Shown piece after piece: positions 32,606 through 40,989 of a stretch of DNA of 64,000 bases. Made by a program: the position numbers and the translations under genes. The notes under the pieces are model-generated. The model had not been told where the DNA came from. It saw nothing but the letters and a program-made list of their open reading frames with translations, and did not search any database. Positions within the stretch are counted from its first letter, which is position 1, and each line of letters begins with the position of its first letter. The DNA lies in the NCBI RefSeq assembly GCF_000974485.1, contig NZ_BBOM01000011.1:248001-312000 (forward strand). Reading direction: 5' to 3'. This DNA comes from Streptomyces sp. NBRC 109706. GTDB taxonomy: Bacteria > Actinomycetota > Actinomycetes > Streptomycetales > Streptomycetaceae.

Positions 32606-32923
32606 ACGCGGCCCCGACGAGCGGGGCGCAGCGCGGGTGACCGTGCTGCCCCGGCGTCCCCCTCCCGGTGGGGAACCTGAACGCGTCGCGCGGACGGTGT
32701 CACCGAACCGGGAGGGGGGCGCCGCGGTGCGAGGTGACGGGGAGGTCGGGCGGACCGGGGCAGCCGCGTGGGGTCGATGACCACCTGGGCGACGGGGGCA
32801 ACGGGTGGTCCGCAGGGCGCCGGCGGGGCCCCGGGGGCAGCTTTTCAAGCTGTGTTCGCGCGACTACACTGCGGAGTGCGCGATCCCCGGCCCGCCGGGT
32901 GTCCCTTGCCGTCCGGACCGGCG
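32606..32923. other. non-coding gap with inverted repeat and promoter-like boxes
   Basis: No gene is supported here. It contains a 12-bp inverted repeat (CCCCCTCCCGGT at 32658-32669 and its complement at 32707-32718). A TTTTCA/17 bases/TACACT pair at 32842-32870 could be the promoter of the methyltransferase gene, leaving a leader of about 45 bases. Confidence 0.5.
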
Positions 32924-34315
32924 ATGTGCGCCGTCAAGGCAGTGCCCGACTTCTCGTCACCCACTCGCCCTCACCCCACGAAGGTCCCGGTGAAGCCTGC
33001 TCCCCGTCGTACCCCTCTCGCCTTCATCGCCCACCTGGACGCTGCCCGCCGGGCGGCCCGCCTGCCGTACGAGCCATGGCTGGGCGACGCCAGCCGCCGG
33101 GGACTGCCCGTTCAGCTCCCCGACTGGGTCGCGGCGGCACACGGCGTCGCACCGGCGTCGGATGGCGGGAGTTCCGGGGCCGAGGCGCTGGGCCTGGACA
33201 CGTCCCGCTGGCAGCTGACCGGGTTCCGCGGCCTCCTCGCCGTCCGCGACCGGGTCGAGGGCGAGCCGGGCGTCTACCTCGGCGAGGACGGACTGCGCTT
33301 CCTCGACGGAGTGCTCGCCGCCCGGCCCGGCGGCCGGGTGATCGAGATCGGCTCCGGCTCCGGCATCGTGGCCGCCGCCCTCGCCCGCACCCGCGCGAGG
33401 GTGGACTGTGTCGACATCGATCCGCTGTGCGTGACGGCGACCGAGGTGACCGCCCGGCTGAACGGAGTGGCCGACCGGGTGCACGCCCGCCGCGCCGACC
33501 TCCTCACGTTGGCGCCCGCCGTGCCGTACGACACCGTGGTCGCCAACCTTCCCGGCGTGCCCGTGCCCGACGGCTTACGCTACTCGGCGGCCGGCGACGG
33601 CGGCCCCGACGGCCTGCGGCTGATCCGCCACCTGCTGGCGGTGGCCCTCCCGTGGCTGCGCCCCGCCGCCGAAGCCGGCCCGTCCCCCCGCCTGTTGATG
33701 CGGTTCCAGAGCCTGGGCACCGCGGCGGGGCCGCTGCTCCTGGCGGAGCTGCGCGACTTCGCCGCCCGGGGACGCCTGGACATCGAGGTCTGTGCCGACA
33801 GCCGGGTGCGGGTGGCCGTGCGCAACGGGCTCACCGCGCACTACGCCGGCCCGCTGAACCCGGGTCGCTCGCAGGCCGAGTTGCTGAAGACCTGCGACGA
33901 CCACGCCGCCGCGCTCGGCATGGACTACTACTACTCCGCCACGCTGGCCGCCCACCCCGGCGAGGGAACCGTACGCTTCACCGACACCTCGGCGCCCGAC
34001 CGGCTCGCGTCCCGCCACCGGCCGGGGCCCCTGCCCGTCGGGCAGGCCGGGGACCGGGTCACCCGTGGCTACCTCGGCAAGCTCGGTGACCTGCCGGACG
34101 GGTTCTGGGAGGCCGGGACGCCCGAGGCCGTCGAACTGCCCCTGACACGGATGAGCGAGTTCGCTGCGGCCCTGGCCGACCACGCGGACGGGCTGGCGGC
34201 GGTGGGCGAGGTGTTCGCCGACCATCTCGCGGAGCATCCGGCCGGCGGGCGCGCCGTCTACACCACGGCCAACCTGCTGGCCGGGGCCCTGACCGACGCG
34301 GGGGTCCTGGCGTGA
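32924..34315 (+). CDS. SAM-dependent methyltransferase (HemK-like)
   Basis: The 463-residue protein has an N-terminal region with RRTPLAFIAHLDAARRAARL, then a class I methyltransferase domain with motif I VIEIGSGSGIVAAALART near residue 150 and an NLPG segment in VVANLPGVPVP standing where HemK-type enzymes have NPPY. The C-terminal 200 residues form a helical extra domain. Codon 218 is TTA, a bldA-type signal. ATG 32924 and GTG 32992 are possible starts. It overlaps the ATP-grasp gene by four bases, so the two likely act together on one amino acid or peptide. Confidence 0.68.
   Translation: MCAVKAVPDFSSPTRPHPTKVPVKPAPRRTPLAFIAHLDAARRAARLPYEPWLGDASRRGLPVQLPDWVAAAHGVAPASDGGSSGAEALGLDTSRWQLTGFRGLLAVRDRVEGEPGVYLGEDGLRFLDGVLAARPGGRVIEIGSGSGIVAAALARTRARVDCVDIDPLCVTATEVTARLNGVADRVHARRADLLTLAPAVPYDTVVANLPGVPVPDGLRYSAAGDGGPDGLRLIRHLLAVALPWLRPAAEAGPSPRLLMRFQSLGTAAGPLLLAELRDFAARGRLDIEVCADSRVRVAVRNGLTAHYAGPLNPGRSQAELLKTCDDHAAALGMDYYYSATLAAHPGEGTVRFTDTSAPDRLASRHRPGPLPVGQAGDRVTRGYLGKLGDLPDGFWEAGTPEAVELPLTRMSEFAAALADHADGLAAVGEVFADHLAEHPAGGRAVYTTANLLAGALTDAGVLA
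33575..33577 (+). other. TTA leucine codon in the methyltransferase gene
   Basis: Codon 218 reads TTA (GAC GGC TTA CGC). In Streptomyces TTA is rare, read only by the bldA tRNA, and ties gene expression to development. Confidence 0.85.
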
Positions 34316-35568
34316 CCCCCGGCCCCCTTGTCGCGATCGTCGACCCCTTCTCCACCGGGGCGCACCTCGCCCCGGAGTTCGCGCGGGCCGGCTGGCGGGC
34401 CGTCGCCGTGGTCAGCACCCCCGACCACCCCGCCCTCTATCAGGGCGGGACCGTCGTCAGCGATTTCGAGGAGGTCATCGTCCACCACGGCGACCTTCCG
34501 GCCACCGTCGAACGGCTGCGGGCCCGGCGGGTGCGCTGGGTGCTGCCGGGCACCGAGGTCGGCGTGCTCCTGGCCGACCGGCTGGCGGACGCGCTGGGCC
34601 TGCCGGGCAACGGCGGGGCCACCTCGGCGCGTCGACGCGACAAGTTCGCCATGGTCCGGGCGCTCGCCGACGCCGGCCTCGCGCACGCCCGGACGCTGCG
34701 GACCAGCGACGAGGCCGGGATCCGGGAATGGCTGGCGCGTCACGCCCGCTTCCCCGTGATCGTCAAGCCCGTGGACAGCGCGGGCGCCGACGGTGTGCTG
34801 CTCTGCCAGGACACCCCGGCGGTACTGCGCGCCACGGCGGCGCTGCTGGGCCGCACCAACATGATGGGCAGCCGCAACGACGACGTACTCGTCCAGGAAT
34901 TCCTCGACGGCGTCCAGTACTTCGTCAACACCGTCAGCCGCGACGGCCGCCACCGCGTGCTGGAGATCTGGCAGGACCAGCGCGTCCATGTCGAAGGGGC
35001 CGGGCAGGCATGCGACCGGGAGGTGCTGCTGCCCCGTGACGGCGCCGCGCAGAAGACGCTCGTCTCCTACGTCACCAGGGTGCTCGACGCTCTGGGCATT
35101 CGCTGGGGGCCCGCGCACACCGAGCTGATGATGACCGCCGGGGGGCCGGTGCTGATCGAGACCGCCGCGCGCATGCAGGGCACCATCGCCCCCGACATGG
35201 TCCGTGCGGCGACGGGGAGCAACCATGTGCTCGCAACGGTGGAGGCGGTCACCGACCCCGATGCCTTCGACCGCATCGCCGACCGGCCCTACCCGCTGCA
35301 CCGGTGCCTCAACGTGGTCTCGCTGATCGCGCCGGCGAACGGGCGGCTCGGCGACGCCGCACGGCTCGCGAGACTCGCCGAACTTCCCTCGGTGACCGAA
35401 CTGATGGGTGAGCTGACGCCCGGTACGCCCGTGCGGCGCACCGTCGACCTGTTCACCTCGCCGGGCTTCCTCTACCTGCTCCACGACGATCCGGCCGTGG
35501 TGGAGGCCGACTACCAGGCCATCAGGGCACTGGAACGCGACGGCCTCTACCGGAGCGACCAGCGGTGA
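34312..35568 (+). CDS. ATP-grasp ligase (L-amino acid ligase type)
   Basis: The 418-residue enzyme has the ATP-grasp order: an N-terminal pre-ATP domain (GPLVAIVDPFSTGAHLAPEF), ATP-binding lysine in FPVIVKPVDSAGADGV near residue 150, DVLVQEFLDGVQYFVNTVS, and a C-terminal metal site with GPAHTELMM and IETAARMQG. Such ligases (BacD-like) join amino acids or attach an amine to a carboxylate via an acyl phosphate. GTGA overlap with the methyltransferase gene. It could build a peptide bond outside the NRPS line. Confidence 0.85.
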   Translation: MTPGPLVAIVDPFSTGAHLAPEFARAGWRAVAVVSTPDHPALYQGGTVVSDFEEVIVHHGDLPATVERLRARRVRWVLPGTEVGVLLADRLADALGLPGNGGATSARRRDKFAMVRALADAGLAHARTLRTSDEAGIREWLARHARFPVIVKPVDSAGADGVLLCQDTPAVLRATAALLGRTNMMGSRNDDVLVQEFLDGVQYFVNTVSRDGRHRVLEIWQDQRVHVEGAGQACDREVLLPRDGAAQKTLVSYVTRVLDALGIRWGPAHTELMMTAGGPVLIETAARMQGTIAPDMVRAATGSNHVLATVEAVTDPDAFDRIADRPYPLHRCLNVVSLIAPANGRLGDAARLARLAELPSVTELMGELTPGTPVRRTVDLFTSPGFLYLLHDDPAVVEADYQAIRALERDGLYRSDQR

Positions 35569-35600
35569 AGCGCCGCACATGCTGAAGGGGTGACGCGTAC

Positions 35601-36797
35601 GTGGCGGGTCGTCAGATGGGCCAGGTCATCACGGCGCAGACACTCAGCGGTGTGGGCGGCTGGGTCGTCCTGATCGGGGCGCAGGGCGCGGCCGCCTACC
35701 AACTGGGCGGCGGTGCGGTGTTCCTGGCGGTCATCGCCATCGCCTGGGGCGCACCGCCGGTGCTGCTCGGCAGATACGCCGGCCGGGTCATCGACCGGAC
35801 AGGGCCTCGCCGGGTCGCGGTGACGGCCTCGCTGCTGGCGGTGCTGGCGGCGGCCCCCGTCGCCCTCACGCCCGCCATCGAGTCACCGCCCGCCCTCACC
35901 GGCCTGCTGTTCCTCCAGGGATGCGCGCGCGCCTTCGCGCTGCCCGCCGCCGACTCGCTTCCCAGCTGGCTGGAGGAGCGGCCCAGCCTGCACAGCTCCA
36001 GCGCCTGGCTGGGCTTCGCCGGCAACGTCCCCCTCATCGCCGGCCCGCTGCTGGCCGCCTGGTCCATCGCGGAGCTGGGGCCACGCTGGACCTTCGCGTT
36101 CGTCTGCGGGATCTTCGGTGCCGCGGCGCTGCTTTTCGGCATGGTGCGCGAAGTGCCGGGCAAGGGCGGCCACGCGGCCGACGCCGAAGGAACCGCGCCC
36201 TGGTCGGCGGTGGCCGATCCGGCGGTCCGTGCCATCCTGCTGGCCGCCGCCTTCGCCTGGGTCTCCTTCGGAGCCTTCGCGGTGCTCGAAATCCTCTATG
36301 TCAGCGACGTCCTGCGCCGGGGCATCACCACGTTCGCCCTCCTGCAGGCGGCGTTCGGCTGCGGGTTGCTGGCCGTCAGCGCCGTTCTGCTGCGCGTCCC
36401 CGTACTGCTGCGCCACCCGGCCGTGCTCTGGGGGTCGTTCGCGCTGATCGGCGTCAGCGAGGTGCTCTACGTCGTGACCCGCAGTGTGGAGTACGCCTTC
36501 CTCGGCGTGACCCTGTGGGGCATCTCGGTCGCCTTCTTCGGCCCGGCTTCCCGCTACCAGCTGCTGCACAACGTTCCCCAGGAGCGCCACGGTTCGGTGA
36601 TGGGCCTGTGGCGGGCGGTACAGGCCGGGGGCAGCCTCGCCCCGGCACTGGGCATCGGCCTGTTGGCGGCGTGGGCCGGCGTCCAGGCCGTGCTGGTCAC
36701 GGTCGGCGCGTTGACCGCCCTGAGCTGTGCCCTGCTCCTCATGGCGCACGCCCGTGCGCGCGGTCCGAGGGACGCGCCCCAGGCGGAGGCCCGCTGA
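35601..36797 (+). CDS. MFS transporter
   Basis: The 398-residue protein has about twelve hydrophobic segments and the loop motif YAGRVIDRTGPRRVAV (RxxGRR type) after the second. It lies 32 bases after the ATP-grasp gene and starts at GTG 35601 with GAAGGGG upstream. Its place suggests export of the cluster product or an intermediate. The C-terminus is Arg-rich and cytoplasmic. Confidence 0.85.
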   Translation: MAGRQMGQVITAQTLSGVGGWVVLIGAQGAAAYQLGGGAVFLAVIAIAWGAPPVLLGRYAGRVIDRTGPRRVAVTASLLAVLAAAPVALTPAIESPPALTGLLFLQGCARAFALPAADSLPSWLEERPSLHSSSAWLGFAGNVPLIAGPLLAAWSIAELGPRWTFAFVCGIFGAAALLFGMVREVPGKGGHAADAEGTAPWSAVADPAVRAILLAAAFAWVSFGAFAVLEILYVSDVLRRGITTFALLQAAFGCGLLAVSAVLLRVPVLLRHPAVLWGSFALIGVSEVLYVVTRSVEYAFLGVTLWGISVAFFGPASRYQLLHNVPQERHGSVMGLWRAVQAGGSLAPALGIGLLAAWAGVQAVLVTVGALTALSCALLLMAHARARGPRDAPQAEAR

Positions 36798-37622
36798 CGG
36801 AACGCGGGACCGTGCCCGGGGGCCGGTCCGGTCCGGGGCACGACCGGCCCACCTGTGCGGACGGCACGTCGGAATCCGGTCAGTGATCAGGCCGCCGCAG
36901 AGGGGTGATCTCTCGCGCGCGATGCCCCGGCTGTCCGGGTGTGTACCCGCGCCGCGCCACCCCCGATTCCCCTGCGATCACCTGGCCTTTCCGGGGCTCG
37001 CGGCCCTCCGCCCGTCGCGAGAAACGGCGCTCTCGGCGCACTGCGGGGCGCGCGGTTCTGTTTCCGCTCCTATTCCGTTCATTCGCGGGAAGTCCGTCTT
37101 GTTGGGTTGTGCCGGGCCGTGCTAGCTTTTCTTGGTGTTCCAGCATGGGGTGGTGAATTTGCTGGTGCGGGGAAAGCTGCGGTCGCTGTTGGCGATCGTG
37201 AGTTTGTGGGAAATGGCGGCGAGGCGACAGCCGTAAGCCAGCGTGTGTATCCCGATCCCTGGCGGGGGGTGTCCGAAGTGGCTTCACGTCGAATAGTGGG
37301 TTGGTCCGCCCGATATGGACCCCGGGTAGAGAAGAACCCTCGCGCCGGTACTGCCGGACCGCCGTCCGCCCGGCAACATGCCTGGTCCGGGCTGCGGTCG
37401 GTCGCGTTCCGAATATGCGGACGGCAAACTGCCGCCTGAGCGCGAGCGGGGCCGGGGATCGTACACACTGTCGGGGCGCCTCATTTCTGCCGGAAGCGGA
37501 TTCTCTCCGGGCGGCGGCATATCGTGAATGCACGCCCCGGAACGTCGACTGCCCGCTGCACGGTCATCTTCTGGCGATGACCGCGCGTTTTCAGATGTAC
37601 CGCGATGGACTCGGAGGCCATC
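36798..37622. other. long intergenic region, 825 bases
   Basis: No gene is supported. Composition is lower in GC from about 37080 to 37230, where a TTGTTG/18 bases/TAGCTT pair may be a promoter. A 33-codon frame from GTG 37135 (HGVVNLLVRGKLRSLLAIVS) is too weak to call. The 5' part right after the MFS stop is GC-rich with only weak hairpins. Confidence 0.5.
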
Positions 37623-38393
37623 TTGTCGAATGCGGTCAATCTCAGTCAGATGGTTGAGCGGCATCTCCGCTCGGACGAGGTGTGGGGGCGTATCCCTGAA
37701 CTGCGACGGTCCTACCAGACGGACGACTACGCGGAGCTTCCCGCGTTTATGCCGGAGGAGATCCACGCCACCGCCCTCAAGGAACTCGAAGCACTGTTCG
37801 CGGAGCAGGCCCAGCGACGCGACCTCATCATCAAGCAGAGCGGCAACACGCCACGCAAGTACAGCAATATCGACCGCGACGCACTCACCCAGGGCAGCAC
37901 CGTCGTTCCGGAGATCTTCCGTTCCACGGCGCTCTACGAGTTGCTGGAAGCGATCGTGGGGGAGAAGGTCCTGCCGGTCCCCTATGTGCCCGAGGAGTAC
38001 ATCGCCGCCCGGCTCCACAAGGCGGGTGACGTGCACGGCTGGCATTGGGACGACTACACCTGGGCGTTGGTGTGGATCTTCAAGATGCCCGACGAGGACA
38101 ACGGCGGCAGTCTCGAGTACGTCAAGGGCGTGCCCTGGGACCAGGACAATCCCAGGGTCGAGGAGTTCGTCAGCGCCGGCCCGGTCATCCGCAGGCATCC
38201 CGCCGTGGGGAACGCCTACCTGCTCAAGGCCGACACCGCCCTGCACCGGGTCTCGACCCTCAGGTACGACGCCGAGCGCATGATCGTGTGCTTCAGCTTC
38301 GCCACCGTGGCCGACCTGGAGCGCGAGGTCGACCACGAAAGCATGGAAGCCCTCTACCCGCACTCCCACGAACGCCACACCACAGGCCCGTGA
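37623..38393 (+). CDS. Fe(II)/2OG oxygenase, BesD-family fold with HxD
   Basis: The 256-residue protein follows the free-amino-acid halogenase/hydroxylase pattern: YVPEEYIAARLHKAGDVHGW, HWDDYTWALVW, then DTALHRVSTL with the distal His and an Arg a few residues on. The facial triad is HxD...H. BesD-type lysine halogenases carry Gly in place of that Asp, so this should be a hydroxylase. TTG 37623 has GGAGG five bases upstream; ATG 37605 lacks one. Likely substrate is a free basic amino acid such as lysine. Confidence 0.78.
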   Translation: MSNAVNLSQMVERHLRSDEVWGRIPELRRSYQTDDYAELPAFMPEEIHATALKELEALFAEQAQRRDLIIKQSGNTPRKYSNIDRDALTQGSTVVPEIFRSTALYELLEAIVGEKVLPVPYVPEEYIAARLHKAGDVHGWHWDDYTWALVWIFKMPDEDNGGSLEYVKGVPWDQDNPRVEEFVSAGPVIRRHPAVGNAYLLKADTALHRVSTLRYDAERMIVCFSFATVADLEREVDHESMEALYPHSHERHTTGP

Positions 38394-38437
38394 CCCGCGG
38401 CTGACACGACACGCGACCACTTCCGGCCGTGGCGCGC

Positions 38438-38471
38438 GGTCCCCGACGCGTCCCAGGACGCGTCGGGGACC
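38438..38471 (+). terminator. perfect 16-bp hairpin after the oxygenase gene
   Basis: GGTCCCCGACGCGTCC pairs with its complement across two bases, 45 bases past the stop. It is the strongest hairpin in the window and isolates the oxygenase gene. Confidence 0.82.
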
Positions 38472-38661
38472 GGAACGTCATCGAGTCCGGTCAGTTCCGG
38501 GGCACCTACCCGAGGACCGGGGGCCCACCGCACGGGCATACCGTGGGGCACTGCCCGGTGACGCCCGCCCCGGGAGGAGGGAGTTGACCCGGGGGTGGGA
38601 CAACTTCGCTATGACAGTCAGGATGGGGCGACATCCCCGTCGTTGTAACGGAGTTCAGCTG

Positions 38662-38991
38662 ATGAGAAGGATCGACGAGGCGGAACTGCGCGGAAAGCGG
38701 CAGGAGTACGTGGCTCAGATTCTGGTGAGTGACGCGTATGTGCGGCGGCTGGGGGAAGGGCCTCCCGACCGAGTCACGGACGGCTTGGGAGGGTGGCTGT
38801 CCACCCCCGTAAGGCTTGAGACGGGTGATATCGCCGTCCTGGCCCGTCATGAGGAACATCCTCCGGCGCCCGGCTACATCCTGACAGCTGTCTCGGATCT
38901 TCCTGGTGAGGCGATCATCGGACAGTTTCTCCGGGAGACAGGGCTAAGCGAGTCGGTGGTGGTACGTCCGCGGGATGACTGTCCGAGTTGA
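38662..38991 (+). CDS. hypothetical protein
   Basis: The 109-residue protein MRRIDEAELRGKRQEYVAQI is mostly acidic and soluble. It has GGWLSTPVRLETGDIAVLAR and ends ETGLSESVVVRPRDDCPS. ATG 38662 is preceded by GGAG. It is tail-to-tail with the GH3 gene. No family recognised; membership in the cluster is uncertain. Confidence 0.55.
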   Translation: MRRIDEAELRGKRQEYVAQILVSDAYVRRLGEGPPDRVTDGLGGWLSTPVRLETGDIAVLARHEEHPPAPGYILTAVSDLPGEAIIGQFLRETGLSESVVVRPRDDCPS

Positions 38992-39056
38992 CTGTGTGAA
39001 GTCGGCTGTGGCCGGGCGGAGTGCTTCGAGCGCAGGTTGGCTCGGACCACGATCGC

Positions 39057-39088
39057 ACCGATCCGGCCGCAGGCCCGGACGGATCGGT
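39057..39088. terminator. possible shared terminator
   Basis: ACCGATCCG pairs with CGGATCGGT around a 14-base loop in the gap between the convergent genes ending at 38991 and 39128. Confidence 0.5.
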
Positions 39089-39127
39089 CCAAGTGTATTG
39101 ATCGCGAACGTTGTTGGGCGGTGCCGG

Positions 39128-40921
39128 TCAGTCGAGGGTGAGGCCGGCTCCGTGGGGGAAGAGGGGGTTCTCGGTGTCGTTGGGGACATCGGGTCGCGAG
39201 GCCGCGACGGCCGTCATCGAGCGGGGTAGTTCGAAGGGCAGGCGTCCCTCCGGTCTGGCCCGGCCGAAGACGATGTCCAGGATCGCGGCGTCGCTCGCCC
39301 CGTAGTCGGCGATCAGCGCGGCGGCACGCGTGGCGATCTCCGGGATGACCGCGGCCCGCTCCAGGTTGACGCACACGACCGTCGGGACGGCGTCCAGGAG
39401 GTCGAGGATCGGCCGCAGCTCCTCGTCGGTGAAGGCCAGCCGGCCGGAGTGGAACAGTGACTCGAACGCGTTGGCCCGGGGTTCGTGGGGCGTGCGCAGA
39501 CGGAGCACGGCCAGATCGGCCCGCGCCGGACCCGGCACCAGCTCGCCGTAGCGACCGGCCACGTCGGCCGCCACGTTCTCCACATACAGCTTGGGCCGGC
39601 CGGTCACCGGCAGGGTGTCGCCGGTGTTGGTCAGCAGGGGCAGCGAGCGGCGCTGGGCGCGGGCGCCCGCCTCGGTGAAGTCGGCGCGACCGACGGTCTC
39701 GGCGGCCAGGTCCACGTCGACATAGGGGTCGTCGAACAGGCCGAGGACGAACTTCTCGCGCAGGAGACGGCGCAGGGACGTGTCCACGCGGTGCTCGGGG
39801 ACGCGGCCCGACTCGACCAGTTCCACGACGAGTTCGGGCCGTGCCTCGCCGCCGAACTGGTCGCAGCCGGCGTCCAGGATCCGCGCCGCCTTCTCCAGGT
39901 CCGACAGCGACTCCAGTCCCCAGGCACGCGCCTGGTGCACCTCGCCGAAGATCTCCGCGTCGCTGACCAGACCCCAGTCGGTGCAGACGATGCCGTCGAA
40001 GCCGAGCCGATCCCGCAACAGCCCCTGGATGACGGTCCTGTTGAAACCGAAGCCGACCTCCTCCCAGTCCGTGCCGACGGGCTGGCCGTAGTACGGCATC
40101 ATCTGCGCACATCCGGCGTCGATCGCCGCCCTGAAGGGCTCCAGATGCAGATCGCGCATGCCGCCCGGGTAGATCTGTTCCTTGCCGTGCGGGAAGTGCG
40201 GGTCCTCGCCGTCCTTCTGCGGGCCACCGCCGGGGAAGTGCTTGACCATGGCGGAGACCGAGTGGCTGCCGAGCCGGTCGCCCTGCAGGCCGCGCACATA
40301 GGCGCGCACCAGCCGCGAGGTGAGCGCGGCGTCGGAGCCGAAGGTGCCGCTCTGGCGGGACCAGCGGGGCTCGCTGGCCAGGTCGATCTGCGGGTGCAGG
40401 GCCACGCGGAACCCGACGGCCAGATACTCGCGGCGGACCGTGTCCGCGAACTCGTACACCAGCTGGGGATCGCGCGTCGCCGCGAGGCCCAGCGGCTCGG
40501 GCCAGGCGGAGAACGCGCCCGCGTTGAACGAGGCGCCGACGTTGTCGGTGAAGGCGTGACGCGGGTCGGTCGAGACGGTGACCGGGATGCCGAGGCGGGT
40601 CTCGGCCGCCATGGCCTGGACCGTGTTCTGCCAGCGCGCCATGGCGGCCGGATCGCCGGTGCCCAGGAGGTTGAAATGGGTCATGTGCCGGCCATGCAGC
40701 AGCTGCGTGGTGTCGATGGGCAGAATGCCGGGGTCGCCCTTCTCGACCGTCGAGCCGTCGGGCTTCATGGCGATCATGGTGTGGAAGAGCTGGCCGGCCT
40801 TCTCCGCGACGGTCATCCGCCCGAGAAGGTCCTCGACCCGCTGCTCCACGGGGAGCGCGGGGTTCTGGTAGGGGTGGCCCTCATCGCGGACCCTGGGCAC
40901 GGCGTTCATGACGCCGATCAT
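39128..40921 (-). CDS. glycoside hydrolase family 3 protein
   Basis: The 597-residue protein has the GH3 layout: an N-terminal barrel with RVEDLLGRMTVAEKAGQLFH, the motif VKHFPGGGPQKDG and the nucleophile Asp in FDGIVCTDWGLV near residue 300, then a second domain with LYVENVAADVAGRYGELVPG and a C-terminal LLDAVPTVVCVNLERAAVIP. No signal peptide is visible, so it acts in the cytoplasm. ATG 40921 is chosen because upstream codons overlap the aminomutase. In a product cluster it might remove a protecting sugar. Confidence 0.82.
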   Translation of the reverse strand: MIGVMNAVPRVRDEGHPYQNPALPVEQRVEDLLGRMTVAEKAGQLFHTMIAMKPDGSTVEKGDPGILPIDTTQLLHGRHMTHFNLLGTGDPAAMARWQNTVQAMAAETRLGIPVTVSTDPRHAFTDNVGASFNAGAFSAWPEPLGLAATRDPQLVYEFADTVRREYLAVGFRVALHPQIDLASEPRWSRQSGTFGSDAALTSRLVRAYVRGLQGDRLGSHSVSAMVKHFPGGGPQKDGEDPHFPHGKEQIYPGGMRDLHLEPFRAAIDAGCAQMMPYYGQPVGTDWEEVGFGFNRTVIQGLLRDRLGFDGIVCTDWGLVSDAEIFGEVHQARAWGLESLSDLEKAARILDAGCDQFGGEARPELVVELVESGRVPEHRVDTSLRRLLREKFVLGLFDDPYVDVDLAAETVGRADFTEAGARAQRRSLPLLTNTGDTLPVTGRPKLYVENVAADVAGRYGELVPGPARADLAVLRLRTPHEPRANAFESLFHSGRLAFTDEELRPILDLLDAVPTVVCVNLERAAVIPEIATRAAALIADYGASDAAILDIVFGRARPEGRLPFELPRSMTAVAASRPDVPNDTENPLFPHGAGLTLD

Positions 40922-40989
40922 GCCGGAGACCGTGCCGCACTGCCGCACTGCCGCTCGGCGGGAAGGCCACGCCGGGCGGGTCGGGAGTC

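Noticed and set aside
37135..37236. 33-codon frame in the long intergenic region
   Set aside because: No ribosome site or family; could be chance in a region of lower GC.
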